Origin: Laburnicola sp. R22_1
Taxonomy: Eukaryota > Ascomycota > Dothideomycetes > Pleosporales > Didymosphaeriaceae
NCBI GenBank assembly: GCA_014281115.1
Contig: JACONQ010000009.1
Span: 310,001-374,000, forward strand
Direction: 5' to 3'
Length of the DNA stretch: 64,000 nt
Made by a program: the position numbers and the translations under genes. The notes beneath the pieces are model-generated. The model worked only from the letters and a program-made list of their open reading frames with translations, made no database searches and was not told where the DNA came from. This document shows, piece after piece, positions 10,530 through 21,238 of this stretch; position 1 is the stretch's first letter; every line of letters starts with the position of its first letter.

Positions 10530-11842
10530 ATGCTCACCTTCAAGAAAGCCCTCGTCCTCTCGCTCGCCGTCCTCACTCTCTTCTTCATCTTCAAGAGCCA
10601 CCACACGTCCAATTCACCCGCGCCCTACCGCAATGCCAACGACATGCCCAAGCCGACGTCCATGCAGAAGCCGAAGCCAGAAGACGCGAAGCAAAAGGCC
10701 AAATCCGAGGCAGAAAAGGCCGCAAAGGCTTTCAACACGCCCGACACGCCCAAGAAGCCCACGCAGCAGATCAGCCTGGCGGACCTCCACAAGAAGCCGC
10801 TGCACAAGCAGCTCGAGTACCAGTTCCCCTACGACGTCGACTCCAAGTTCCCCGCGTACATCTGGCAGACGTGGAAGTACACGCCTGCCCAGGGCGAGTT
10901 CAAGGAAGAGTTGCGCGAGGCTGAGGCCAGCTGGACGATCCACCACCCTACCTTTGTGCACGAGGTCATCACGGACAACATGGCCGTGCACTTGATCAAG
11001 TACCTCTACGCCTCGGTCCCCCAGGTCCTCGAGGCCTACAACGCACTCCCCGTCCCGGTCCTGAAGGCCGATTTCTTCCGCTATCTGATCCTCCTCGCCA
11101 AAGGTGGCATCTACTCCGACATTGACACTACCGCGTTGAAGGGCGCTGCAGACTGGATACCGTCCGACGTGCCCAGTAACTCGTATGGCATGGTCATTGG
11201 CATCGAAGCTGATCCGGATCGCCCGGACTGGGCCGAATGGTATGCGCGACGCATCCAGTTCTGCCAGTGGACCATCCAGTCGAAGCCCGGTCACCCCGTC
11301 CTCGTCGATGTGGTCGCCAATATTACACAGGAGACACTGAAGCGCAAAGCTGAAGGCAGGCTCAGCAAGGACCACAAGAGCATTATTGAGTTCACCGGAC
11401 CCGGTGTATGGACCGACACCATCTTCTCGTTCTTCAACAACCCCGCGTACTTTGACATGAGCACCAGCAAGGGTAACATCACATTTCAACACTTTACGGG
11501 CATGAAGCAGCCGAAGAAGGTTGGCGACGTTATCATTCTCCCCATCACGAGCTTCAGCCCTGGAATCAAAACGATGAACGCCGGCGAAGAGGATGACCCG
11601 ATGGCATTTGTGAAGCACCAATTCGAAGGTACGTGAGACTTCTACTTCCTTACTCGACCTGTGTGACTGTATCTTTCTGGCCTCGCACTGTGTCTGTTTT
11701 ACTGTTGCCCATATCCGCCGCGGCGGAGCCGACGTTGCTCATGGCGCCCTGGGGACCCGCCAATACGTTGCAATATACTGACTGGCGCACAGGCACCTGG
11801 AAGCCCGAAAGCGAGCGTCACATTGGCCAGATCTTCAACTGA
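10530..11842 (+). CDS. GT32 family alpha-1,6-mannosyltransferase (Och1-like), two exons
   Basis: Exons 10530-11628 and 11793-11842, 382 aa. A short cytoplasmic N-terminus and one hydrophobic segment (about residues 6-21, ALVLSLAVLTLFFIF) give type II Golgi-anchor topology, followed by a low-complexity Pro/Lys/Ala stem. The luminal domain starts near FPAYIWQTWKY and contains the family sugar-binding DXD block (VLKADFFRYLILLAKGG, then YSDIDTTAL). Known GT32 members of this type add the first alpha-1,6-mannose of the outer chain to N-glycans in the Golgi, using GDP-mannose. The intron (164 bp) has a GTACGT donor and CACAG acceptor; exon 2 encodes only TWKPESERHIGQIFN. Fungi often have several Och1 paralogues, so it is not certain that this is the main OCH1. 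No sign of RIP. Confidence 0.88.
11629..11792 (+). other. Intron of the Och1-like gene
   Basis: GTACGTGAG donor and CGCACAG acceptor, phase 1. Without splicing the frame stops at 11634-11636; splicing adds a conserved-looking C-terminus ending at TGA 11840-11842. Confidence 0.85.
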
Positions 11843-13088
11843 GCGCTACTCGGTTCTACGCTCGCAGTCGCCGAATTATGCTGGGTCGAACCGACGAGTT
11901 CTCGTACATGATTCTACTACAGCCATAGAAGTGGCAGACGGAGTTACCCGGAGGACAAAATGGCACATCAGGGGCGCAGGCACGGGTACTACTATCCCCG
12001 AGGCGAGCGACGCACAACCCCAACTGTGCCGCCTCACTACAGGCGCAGGGATTAGCTGTGCCGCGCATACTAGACAGGATGGGAACAAGGGGGTTACGCG
12101 GACACTTCAAAAGCAGGATCGATCTGGGGACCCGGGTCGTCGTATTTTCCTTTGGCATTTTACTCATAAGCGCGCCTTTCTCTTCTTCTTCTCGGCAATA
12201 AGACTTCAAGCGCTGAAGTTGATGTTCTGGGGTGGTCGCTTCTTTTTTTTTCGCGTCGGCGTTTTGTTGTTTCGATCGCCGGTTTGGGTTGGGGCTCATC
12301 CCATCCCATCTCATCTCACTCATACAGTGACACAGTAAGATTATAGACGGAGGAGGTGCTTCGGATTGCTCGGGAAAGACAGGCATACATGGCATGGCAT
12401 ACACACGGCGGAATTTTCGCCTTTCTGTTTTTGCACAGCGGTGGTTCCTCATGGGCAGTTTTTAGACAGCATGGTGTTGGTTGGATTCATGTTCGCTGGT
12501 TTGGCAGCGGAGGAGTTTCTGGTGGGGAGAATTGGGCGAGTAGTCTACCTACGGGAATTTGAAACCTTGGAATCGTATTGGTATCGTGATTGGGGTTTTA
12601 GTTTGCTGCTTGTTGCGTGTACGGGTGAGTGAGGCTGTGGTCCTGGTGCGTGATTTTGTTTGTTGGTATTATTGTATTGTATTGTGAAAATTGGGTATCT
12701 ATGATTCCATGTTAAGGAAATTCGGGGTGTGGGTGGATGACATGACTGTGTTTGCGGCTATAGCTGTGGCTGGTTGTGCTGTCTGCTGTCATCGCCGGAG
12801 ACTACTACTAGCTGTGCATAAGCTGAAGTCATCCTGTTTGCCAGCTTCGGCTTCCCATCTGTCCATCCATCCTCCCATGCATGGCATTCGCTAGCCGCCG
12901 CAGGAAACCAATCCATCCGACACGCACAGCATGTCGCGTCGCTTCGCAGCACATGCTCCCTCTCTCCCCGGGCCCTGGCCCGTACTAACTCCCTCCTATC
13001 TTCGCCTTGCCTTACGCCTAAACGCCCCCTCCCTCCCTCCCTCCTCTAGGTAGATATCCCATCCCATCCCATCTCTAAAGTTCACCGT
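11843..13088. other. Intergenic region, 3' flank of the Och1-like gene
   Basis: No supported gene. Contains T-rich and CATC/CATCC microsatellite-like stretches (about 12296-12320 and 13056-13075) and CCCT runs (about 13029-13047). The antisense frame at 11856-12452 has no domain-like features. Confidence 0.5.
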
Positions 13089-13430
13089 CTACGGCCTCCG
13101 CCGCTCCCAAGCCCCCATTATCGAGTCCCAGATCAGGACAATCGTGTCGCCGAGTGTGGGGCGCTTTTCGTCGTGGGAGTGGGTTTCGTCGTAGCGGTCG
13201 TGGTCGTGGTCGCGGTCGCGGTTGGATTGGGAGTGTGAGGAGTGGTGGGAGGGGCGGCGGGGGGACTGAGATGAGGGGCGGCGGGAGGAGTGGGATTGGG
13301 AGGTGTAGGGTGTGAGTTGTTGGGAGGAGGGGGAGGGGTTGTGGGGGTTGAGGATGACATTGTGGGTTGGTTGGTGGTGGTGGTGGTGGTGTTGGAGTGC
13401 GGTTTTCGGTTTCTGGAACGGTGGCTGGGT
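13089..13430 (-). CDS. Possible terminal exon of an unrecognised protein
   Basis: One minus-strand frame is open through this stretch and ends at TAG 13089-13091. It shows a His run, Ser/Arg-rich repeats (SSRRPSSQSPRRPS), an alternating RDRDHDHDRYDE region and a non-repetitive end, PTLGDTIVLIWDSIMGAWER. The last part looks like real protein. No ATG is visible in this frame, so an upstream exon would be needed. A second frame on the same strand (13360-13133, ATG-started, Pro/Thr-rich) overlaps it and is probably a by-product of the skewed composition. Function unknown. Confidence 0.3.
   Translation of the reverse strand, partial: TQPPFQKPKTALQHHHHHHQPTHNVILNPHNPSPSSQQLTPYTSQSHSSRRPSSQSPRRPSHHSSHSQSNRDRDHDHDRYDETHSHDEKRPTLGDTIVLIWDSIMGAWERRRP
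13372..13395. repeat. GGT trinucleotide microsatellite
   Basis: About six GGT units inside a GT-rich strand. A GTAG tetranucleotide run follows at about 13458-13474. Confidence 0.8.
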
Positions 13431-15855
13431 GGGGTGAAGGGGGTTACGATGTAATGGAGGTAGGTAGGTAGGTATGGTGGATTTGGGTGCTCGTGTTGAA
13501 TCTGGTGCTCTGGTGCAGGGCTTCTTTGCGTCTCGGCTTTGTTGGGTTGGATGGATGGCGGAAATGCGCGATGTGCAGTGTGTGTGCGAGACGGTGACTA
13601 AAGCTGGACTGCGGATCAGGCTGCTATATGATGTCGGATGTTTGCTCGTGTCAACGTAGTGTCTGGTGGTGCGGTGTGGTGATGATGCACGGCTGACTTA
13701 TTTGCGTCGCAGGTGCGTCGATCGATCGCCGGCCGGCCGGTGAGTCGACGTTGTAGCTATGTAAGTAAGGTACTTGTGCTTCGGAGCTGGTTCGCTGATC
13801 TGGCTGGCTTCGTGTTGGGGGTGCCTTGTTTCGGTGCGTTTCGCTGCAGTTGGGACGCGCAGATGGATGGATGGTCGCTGTCCCCCGACAAAGAAAGCCG
13901 TAGGTATCTAACAGGAATAAGGTACCCTCTTAAACTCAATATACAGGTTGCAGTCGTCCGAAACCCCATCTCACCACTGTATATAAATCCAACCACCCAC
14001 ATGACTACCCACCCACCCTGTTGCCTACCTACCTACCTAGTACCTAGGTAGAAGGATCAGCCCCGCACGCCCAAGTATCACGAGAACGTCTGCTCAGCCC
14101 TGCTGTGCGCACGACTAGCCTGGCCGCTCACTGCCTCATCTGAACGGTAGTGAGCGCCACGCTTCGATCACTCGGTTGTCAAGCTTTGAGCGTCTTGGGC
14201 CTGCCGGGGTAAGTTCCGTGAGTTGGGATGGGGAGATGCGTGGTGGGTGGGGAAGCGGAACGGTGAGGGGCAAACTGCAGGGATGGTGACGTGAGGGGGC
14301 TTGGCGGGGAGCCGGTGTTGAGTGGGGGCCGTGGTGTGACCTGGCATTAGTTGTGCAGGCGTGCAAAGCGGTGGGATGTAGAGGTTGAGTGGTGGGTGGG
14401 TGGCGGGAGGTTTTCGTGAGGCTGAGTGGGATGGGCGCTGTGGGTGTGGTGAGCGAGCACTGGTGTACACCGGTGAGGTGGCTGTGTCGACATCGGTTTT
14501 CAGCCTCAGCCTGGTGGTATGCGGCGGTGGTAGGAGGTGAGGTTGACTTGAGTGTTGGGACTTGCGATGAATGACGGATGTGTTGATGTATTGGGTGCTG
14601 TTTTTGCTTGGTTGTTACCACTTGCTTCCTTCAAGTCGCACTCCCCAAAAAATATAATCCAGGATCGAGAACCCAAATTCTGTTTAATGGACTTTTTATT
14701 TGAAGAATAGTACATGCGATCGTGACGAATTTGAAATAGTGTAAAGTCTATAGTAACAGAGATTCGCTGTTGCCATCTTGCACTTGAAGAGCGGCACTAG
14801 GCGATGTAATAATTCGTGAGGCCTTTATCTAAAATATATTTACTATTAGTATTACTTATCCTAGGGTAACACATGTACTTTGATCCCAATAGCGCCCTTT
14901 TTTTTTACGTACTTTGGCTGTTGAACCTTGGTTGTGCTTGCTGTTAAGTCTCATAATCTGTAAAAGGTTAGGTCGACTATAAACGGATATGAATGAATGA
15001 ATGAATAACACATGTACTTAGAATTTTGTCCTGTGAGTCTTGTAAAGGCCTCACCAATAATCGCACCACCTAGTGGCGGTCTAGTCTGCATGTGGGATCA
15101 GAAGCTCAGATATGTCGGAATGGTCATCTCTAAATCACACCAGAAATACCTATACAGGATCAATATGAGAGCTGCTTTTCCTTATTCGTCGATCGCGCAT
15201 GACGGATCTTTTTGCAATCCGTCTGGCGTATTTATCACAATCAACCCCACTGTGTGCGAGGTATTAGTGCCTTCTGCGTTACCTCTTGCTGTGTTGTGTG
15301 CGGAATGGAATCACCATGGTAGCTTCCACGACGGAGACAATACTAAAGCAACACAAGTTTGCAAGCCAAGTCTGTTGGGATTCAGAGTCCTCGTGAAATC
15401 CATAACTATGCGATGTGCGAACCTTGAGGTCAAGCAGAGGTGGTATTTGGCCATGTACCTAGCATCGAACAATCGAATAAAGCACTGGCATGAATTAAGC
15501 ATTACAAGGTCTGTAGCAACTCTTAAGTTTTCTTAAACACAATTAGACACCCGATAACAATACCTAGGGTATCTAAAGTATGCACGGTAACGAATACTGA
15601 GCGATTTTATGAGCGCATATTGAGATAGGTCGCTGTGATGGAAGAGTCCTGATAAGTCGGGACGAGAAACCATGCAGTATATTGAGGTAAAGCAAGGAAA
15701 TGATCAATGGCTGTCTAAACGCAAAGCTATGTATAAAGGAAACCTTCGACACTAAACACTGTAAAAATGCCGCAAATCGTGTAAGACAACGATGTCTATA
15801 GCAGCCTCACCTGTGAACATCTTCACAACTCTATTCCACCATTATTCGATATCTG
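13431..15855. other. Intergenic region, strand-skewed and microsatellite-rich
   Basis: No supported gene in about 2.4 kb. The plus strand is G/T-rich to about 14.6 kb, then AT content rises (TTTTATTTG near 14695, ATAATATATTTACTATTAG near 14830). Short tandem repeats: CCTA units at about 14025-14050 and a GAAT run at about 14990-15006. The 174-codon plus frame at 15012-15536 has no recognisable domain and is not claimed. Confidence 0.5.
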
Positions 15856-16553
15856 TTATCTATTCGGATGCCAGGCGTGCTCTGTTCTGTGCGCCAGGTA
15901 TCGGTCGGTCTCTCGGTCAGTGTCGTCTGAATCAACGTCTTCCCCTTCCACGCTGGCTTCTTCCACGGCATCTTCTTCCATACGTTCTTCTTCCATATCT
16001 TCTTCTTCTTCTTCTTCTCCTTCTTCTGCTTCCATATCGTCTTCATCCATGCTGTCTTCATCCATACTGGCTTCATCCATAGCGCCTCCTTCTCGGTCCG
16101 TTGCTTCGGGATCCTCATTTGGATTTCCATCATCATCAGAACTGCCACCTTCATCTTCTGGGTCCGTTGCTTCGAGGTCTTCCGGAGGTTGGATTGGCAT
16201 TCCGCTCGTACGAAAACTCCGATGATCCTGAATGGCTTCCAACACTATATTTGAATTAGCGTATTGCACCTACAGGGTGGTCAAATAGCGCATGGTAGTT
16301 GCAGTAGGAACTTACAGTTTCTGCTTATGAAATAACAGGCGTACCGCTTCCCATCCTCCTTTACTATATACCTTACCCCACCATCGTTTGCTCCCATAGA
16401 CTCAAAAACAGACCTATCTGCTTCCTGTGAATCTCCCAATTGCCATCCATGTTCTCGGACAGCTCTTGCATACCTCCACGCGCCCACTGAGACTACCCCT
16501 TGGCCTCCTGGGTATGTGACCTGGTAAAACTCTTGAGTCGGATTGGTACGCAT
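15856..16553 (-). CDS. Paralogue A of an unrecognised two-exon family; frame conflict at the splice junction
   Basis: Exon 1 16553-16316 (start MRTNPTQEFYQVTYPGG) ends in CYFISRN before a GTAAGT donor. Exon 2 (16269-15856) begins QYANSNIVLEAIQDH and ends in a very acidic Glu/Asp tail rich in MDED/EEEE repeats. The 46-bp intron ends CTGTAG. Paralogue B (17758-18174) has the same layout, which supports the exons. However, exon 1 ends in phase 1 while the exon-2 frame needs phase 0, so the canonical junction stops after CAIR. Either A has a one-base change near the acceptor and is a pseudogene, or it is truncated, or it uses another junction. No known domain. An in-frame upstream ATG at 16643 is less likely, because upstream DNA also aligns with that of B. 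Confidence 0.5.
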
Positions 16554-17757
16554 TACCAGTTTAGTTCTGTGGCTGAAACGAGTTGCCGACTTGGGTGTGA
16601 AGTTTAGTGAGCGATAGATCGATATGCCTTCTATTTGAATCAATCAACTGTTCTGGTAGTTGAGTTATAATTGGTAGTAACGCGGATGTGTAAGCTGTTG
16701 CGTTTAAGTAGGATAATATGGCAGTAAGCTTGATAATATCGATATTATAATTGTTTGTGGAATAGTACTTGTTTGTAGAGTCGTGCTGGCTTGTGGAATT
16801 GTAGTTGTCTAGGTTTACTAAGTAAAGGTGTCAGATCCGCACTTTACAAAGGATATATCCCTCTGTTTGCAGTAATTCACAATCTTAACTTCACATGTTG
16901 TATGGAATATAGCAAACTAGGACAGGATTTTCCGTGAATTAAGGATGTGACAATGTTTTGGGACCTTTATTTTTACTGAGCCAGTGACACTTGCTCTATT
17001 CCGGCTGCACTTTTAGCGAAATGAGAGCCCGGAGTCTATACCATTAAGTCTTTTCCTCTTTTTAAAGAAGTCAAGAGAGGGTAGTAAAGCAATCAGAGAA
17101 TGATGTGACTGTGCCCGTGTATCTTGAACGATAGGTATCTTAAAAAATCGTCAGCCATGATGCTAATTATCAATCGAGCAGTCACATGAGGAGATGCAAT
17201 ACCAATTATATACCAGTTAGCGAGAATGGTCTACCTGAGGACATGATTCACATACTAACTAGAAAGCCTTGAAAATGCGAAGAATGAGGTCTAAAAGGGG
17301 TGATATTTGATCACTTGTTTGCATCGAATTTCTGAACAGGCGTACAAAGGGCCAGCAGCTATAGACTCGTATTTTGAAATATAGGTAATTTAAATTTAGA
17401 ATATAGACTGCTATACATGGTATCAGTGGGAGCTGAATGCAAAGGGCCACTACTATTTGTTCTAGATGCTAGGTTTGTAGCATTTCCTGTGTTATTCCTT
17501 TTTGTGCAGTTGAGGAAATGAACAAAGAACAACCACTACAACAAACCAAAAAGACGAAGAGTACTAACTAGTTCATGAGCAAATTGAAAGGCTCGGGCAC
17601 TACCTAATACAACAGAAGTCTTGCAGGATTCAATCAAGCAATAGTGCAGCGTAGTAGAGTAGAGCAAGAAACGTCCACAATTATACTGCAGTCAAAACCA
17701 AGTCGTTGCATTTGTCTGAGCTGCATCTGCTCCTCTGTATTCATCCCCACCTCCGAC
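16554..17757. other. Intergenic region between paralogues A and B
   Basis: No gene seen. 16554-16830 resembles the region upstream of paralogue B (shared GTGGCTGAA...GACTTG and GAT-ATTGATATT-TAGTTGTT-TGTGG patterns), so the duplication includes the upstream region. The rest is AT-rich unique DNA. Confidence 0.55.
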
Positions 17758-18174
17758 TTAATCTTCCTCCGACCCGAATACCTCTTCATATTCTTCTGTG
17801 TCCTTTATTGCTTGGAGTACTACGCTTGAATTAGCGTATTCTGCTTATAGCAACAGTCGACTAGGCTCTCGTAGCCGTAATAGATACTTACAGCCTCTGC
17901 TTATGAATGCAGTTCTGTCCGAGGTGCCATCTCGTTTTATGGGTGGATACGTTAACCCGCGGTCTCCCCGTGCATACTCTTGTATCCATCTGTCGCTATT
18001 GCTCTGACGCGTAGCGTCAATATCCCAAGCTTCATCTTCATCCGGGCCGAAAAGATTGTTTTCAATAATTTCTTTTATAACGCGCAAATGTCGACGCAAT
18101 TTTTCTGACACTATACCATCACCCGTATCACCAGTTCTTGGGTCCCTGTACTGGACTGTATAATACCAAGGCAT
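17758..18174 (-). CDS. Paralogue B of an unrecognised two-exon family
   Basis: Exons 18174-17892 and 17843-17758 give 122 aa. The 48-bp intron has a GTAAGTATC donor and ends ATAAG; splicing keeps the frame (FISRG, S, EYANSSVVLQAIKD). The start MPWYYTVQYRDPRTG aligns with EFYQVTYPGG of paralogue A, and the exon-2 start is shared (YANSxxVLxAIxD). The C-terminus is acidic (EEYEEVFGSEED) but lacks the long tail of A. No signal peptide or membrane segment. I do not recognise the family; the pair looks like lineage-specific accessory genes. The acceptor is chosen because the alternative CAG three bases on gives an immediate stop. Confidence 0.6.
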
Positions 18175-18439
18175 CGTGATGGTATTAGTGTGGTTCGGTG
18201 GCTGAAGAGGAGGTGTCGACTTGTGCGTAAGACTGAGTGTGCGAGGATCCGAGATAGTTTATAAGTTGAATAAATCAAAGACTATCGGGGTTGAGTCGTC
18301 GTTACCAGAATGCAGGTGCCGAATATATGGAGGCTGTTGTGTTGTAGTGGAGTACGGGCAAAGTTAAGTTGATAGTATTGATATTGTAGTTGTTGTTCGT
18401 GGAGTTATAAGTATATCTGCTTCAGAGACTAGACTTTAT

Positions 18440-19275
18440 ATATGTCGTCCTGCTCTGTTGCCACCGTGGGATATGGTTGACCCACAGGAATCTAGGACCG
18501 TGATTTAGTCATGGATCAATGATTCCTCGTGCGATGCGAGACCTAAGTATGGTCGACTAGGAAGTCCGGGCCGTGTATGATGCGAGCTCCCACACAGCGA
18601 CGTGGGATAGTCTCTTCGGAAGCCAGAGCCACAACAACCGTTGCAGCTCCAGGATACAACCGTCCTCCCGGCTATGGAGATACTCTTGACATGGAAAGCG
18701 CGGGGTAAGCTGAACAGACTTATACCTAGGTAGACGCGATTGCAGACGCAAATATCGTTCACTGATTCCATGCGCAACTTGAGCTCATACCAAGGCGGGA
18801 TGTGGTTGGCTCATACCTAAGGTAGGAAGCTGGGACCATCTATGATGAGATCTTCCTCCGCAGCTGGTCGTAGTCGACTCATAGAAAGCGACGACCACGA
18901 TGTAGTGGTCATTGATCACTGACTCCACGTACGACGCGAGCTCTTACCACCGCAGGATGTGCTCCACTTATAGGAAGCCCAGACCATGTATAATGTGAGC
19001 TCCCACCACAGCGAGGTATAGTAGACTTGTAGACAGTTGTGGTTAGTGGAGCTAGGTTAGATTCTCCCACAACGAAGCTCAATCAACAGAAAGGCACGAC
19101 CACGATGCATTCATAGATCACTGACTCCCCGTGTAACGCGAGCTCAACCACCGCGGGGTATGATCGAGTCATAGGGACCTCAGCCGGGGCCACGATGTAG
19201 TCATCCATCACTGGCTCCTCGTGCGACGTGAGCTTGTACCAAGGCGGGATGTAGTTGACTCACAGGAAGCGAGAA
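18440..19275. repeat. Decayed tandem/interspersed repeat array
   Basis: Phrases recur in the same order with many differences: GCGAGCTC, then CCACCGCGGG, then TATG-TCGACTCATAGGAAG, then ACCACGATGTAGTCAT, then GATCACTGACTCC, then CGTGCGACG. At least five rounds are seen (starts near 18540, 18770, 18930, 19090, 19215), with unit lengths of roughly 100-160 bp. No coding potential. Probably an old minisatellite-like array that has lost regularity. Confidence 0.6.
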
Positions 19276-19579
19276 CTAGTATATAAGAGCAATAACCCTT
19301 TTTGTCAACACCTTGAAACGCTTTTCTGTGTATACAACAGCAGGAGGGATAACTGCTATTATTGTCATCTTTTTATTAGAAACCCATTAGTCGCAAAAAA
19401 AAAAAAAACCATAAGAGCAATGTGGCCCTCAGCCTATTCCCTTCTTCTACCATACACCGATATCTTGATCCAACAATCATTGCCTATCACCAACACGGAT
19501 ACCTACTATCGATACATTAAAGCTCAACCGACTTGCCAAACACAACAATTGAAGTAGCCGACCGTCGCCGAACACCACC
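19276..19579 (+). promoter_or_regulatory. Upstream region of the next gene, with a segment also found in the AT-rich block
   Basis: A TATATAAG box lies at 19280-19287. The following 115 bp or so (19293-19413: AACACCTT-AAACGCTTTTCTGTGTA, a T-rich part, TAGTCGCAAAA) is found again at 33486-33599 with RIP-like changes. The coding gene starts at 19580 with CACCATG context. A 100-codon frame at 19255-19557 covers this stretch but overlaps the TATA box and is not claimed. Confidence 0.5.
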
Positions 19580-20269
19580 ATGTCTCGAGTCGAGGAACCG
19601 AATCTTCCCGGCAAGAAAACGATTGACGAGGAGGAAAAGCAACTTGAGGAGGAAAAACAGCTCGGAGAATCAATCAAAGGTATACGCTGCCTTTTCACAA
19701 GAGCGCCCAAAAACCAAAAGTTAACGTGCATTGTAGCAGTGGCACTCTCGGCACGCACTCTGCATCTACTCAAAATCGATTATGACCATGATTACAAGAG
19801 AGGCCGCCTGAGGGCATTGTTAATCGATTCTAGTTTCTCCTTCAAACTCAAATTGGCTTATAGCGACTGGTTTCCCGACAAGAAAGCTGCATTGGAACAT
19901 CTAAAACAGAAGATGGACAAGAAATACGAAAAACATGCGAAAGACACCGAAGAGCTCAGGTAAAAGTTCGCGGGTACGTTTCGCACCTCTTGTTGTATTG
20001 TGGATTGTCCGCTCACTGTCCCTGTAGAAAAGATCGCCAGTCTTCCGGCGTACCAAGATTATCTGCGAGAGGCGAATAAGAAACAAGAAGACGACCCAAT
20101 TCAGTTGGTGATAACTGGACCCACTCCCGCGATCGATAGCAATACGGTGTCTTATATTGCAAAGGCAACGTTGGTGCAGGACAGTGATAAAGTCTTTTTC
20201 AACGCTGAAGGGAACACTGGATACACGCCTCTTCTGGCTATGAAAGTATTCGAGGAACTCTGGAACTAG
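19580..20269 (+). CDS. Unrecognised two-exon protein, 202 aa
   Basis: Exons 19580-19959 and 20041-20269, joined by an 81-bp intron (GTAAAA donor, GCCAG acceptor, phase 2). The start codon has a good context (CACCACCATGTC). The N-terminal third is strongly charged (IDEEEKQLEEEKQLGES), followed by a mixed region (CIVAVALSARTLHLLKIDYDHDY) and a Lys/Glu-rich probable coiled coil (KKAALEHLKQKMDKKYEKHAKD). Exon 2 is less charged (LPAYQDYLREANKK; VSYIAKATLVQDSDKVFFNAEG). The nearest acceptor, CTGTAG at 20022-20027, would shift the frame; the one chosen keeps it open to TAG at 20267. No signal peptide, no known domain. Confidence 0.6.
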
Positions 20270-21238
20270 ACCTTCTAGAGTTATTCATCCACTTCTGCAT
20301 ATTGGGAGACTCAATGAGTCTGTGGCTTTCCTTGGCGGTTAACCAACTCTGTACTTAATACAATGAATTGACAAACTTCTGGAGCTGATGTCGTTCTGGA
20401 AACTATTGTGCGGCGCAATAATGTCTCCTTGCCCTATAACACCAAACTCATCCTTGATAAAGTCCGCCCCTCGCTTCATACATGGCAATGTGCGGAGAAA
20501 CAGCCATGTATACGAGCCGCATGCTAGGTCTACCATATCCATGGAATAAGAGTTCACTGCTCGAATGGGGAAACGAAAGAGGTGCGAAGAAACGTGTGAT
20601 GATCAGCATTATGACAGTCGTACGGATATGGCGGCAAATCGCGGCCCAGCGCTTGATACTAGGTAGCACAGGCTGTTGGGCGTCACTCAACATCTTGCCC
20701 TAGCTAAAGCGCCCCAGCTCCATTGCAGAGCCGATTATCAGTACCAACATGCACGCCCAACCACTATGGTGCCGAGGGATAGTCAAAGTACGATGAACAG
20801 CAGGTAAGTGAACCTTGATGGGTGCTCATGCACCAACTCTTTGTGCGAGGCGAGCTTGGGGCAGAGGGTTGGGCGTTTACTCATCGAACACGAGTAGCAC
20901 AAGAGTAAGGTAACTTCCGATCGGAACGTTGGAAAACGTCAGGGTCAGAAGCGCTGCGTTGATTCGAAAAGACAATCAAGGGCCAAGGTCGCCGACAAAT
21001 ATTTTAACAGCAAACAGTTGGAAATCTGTTGTCTACAGTACGTGCGACAAGTGAACCAAAGAAGTTTTTGCAGTATGTGGAATAAGTTCTGTAGACAGTC
21101 TATGATAGTGATAAACAACCCTAGCATGATACAAGTACCGAAACTTCAGTCTGAGTGCTACATCTGATCGGATGTCATGTTTCCTCAGGTATAGCAAATC
21201 GAGCTCCAATGTCAAAGTTGCACTCAAAGCACGTTGAC
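20270..21238. other. Intergenic region
   Basis: About 970 bp with no supported gene. Small frames on both strands at 20339-20703 lack features and overlap each other. Confidence 0.5.

Noticed and set aside
10614..11621. 335-codon minus-strand frame opposite the Och1-like gene
   Set aside because: It is the antisense shadow of a gene with clear GT32 motifs, a membrane anchor and an intron; the antisense protein has no domain-like features.
14136..14621. 161-codon minus-strand frame
   Set aside because: Pro/Thr/His-rich product of the GT-skewed strand; two minus frames are open at once over much of it.
15012..15536. 174-codon plus-strand frame
   Set aside because: No signal peptide, domain or repeat-free conserved-looking block; the opposite strand is also partly open. 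Not enough to call a gene.
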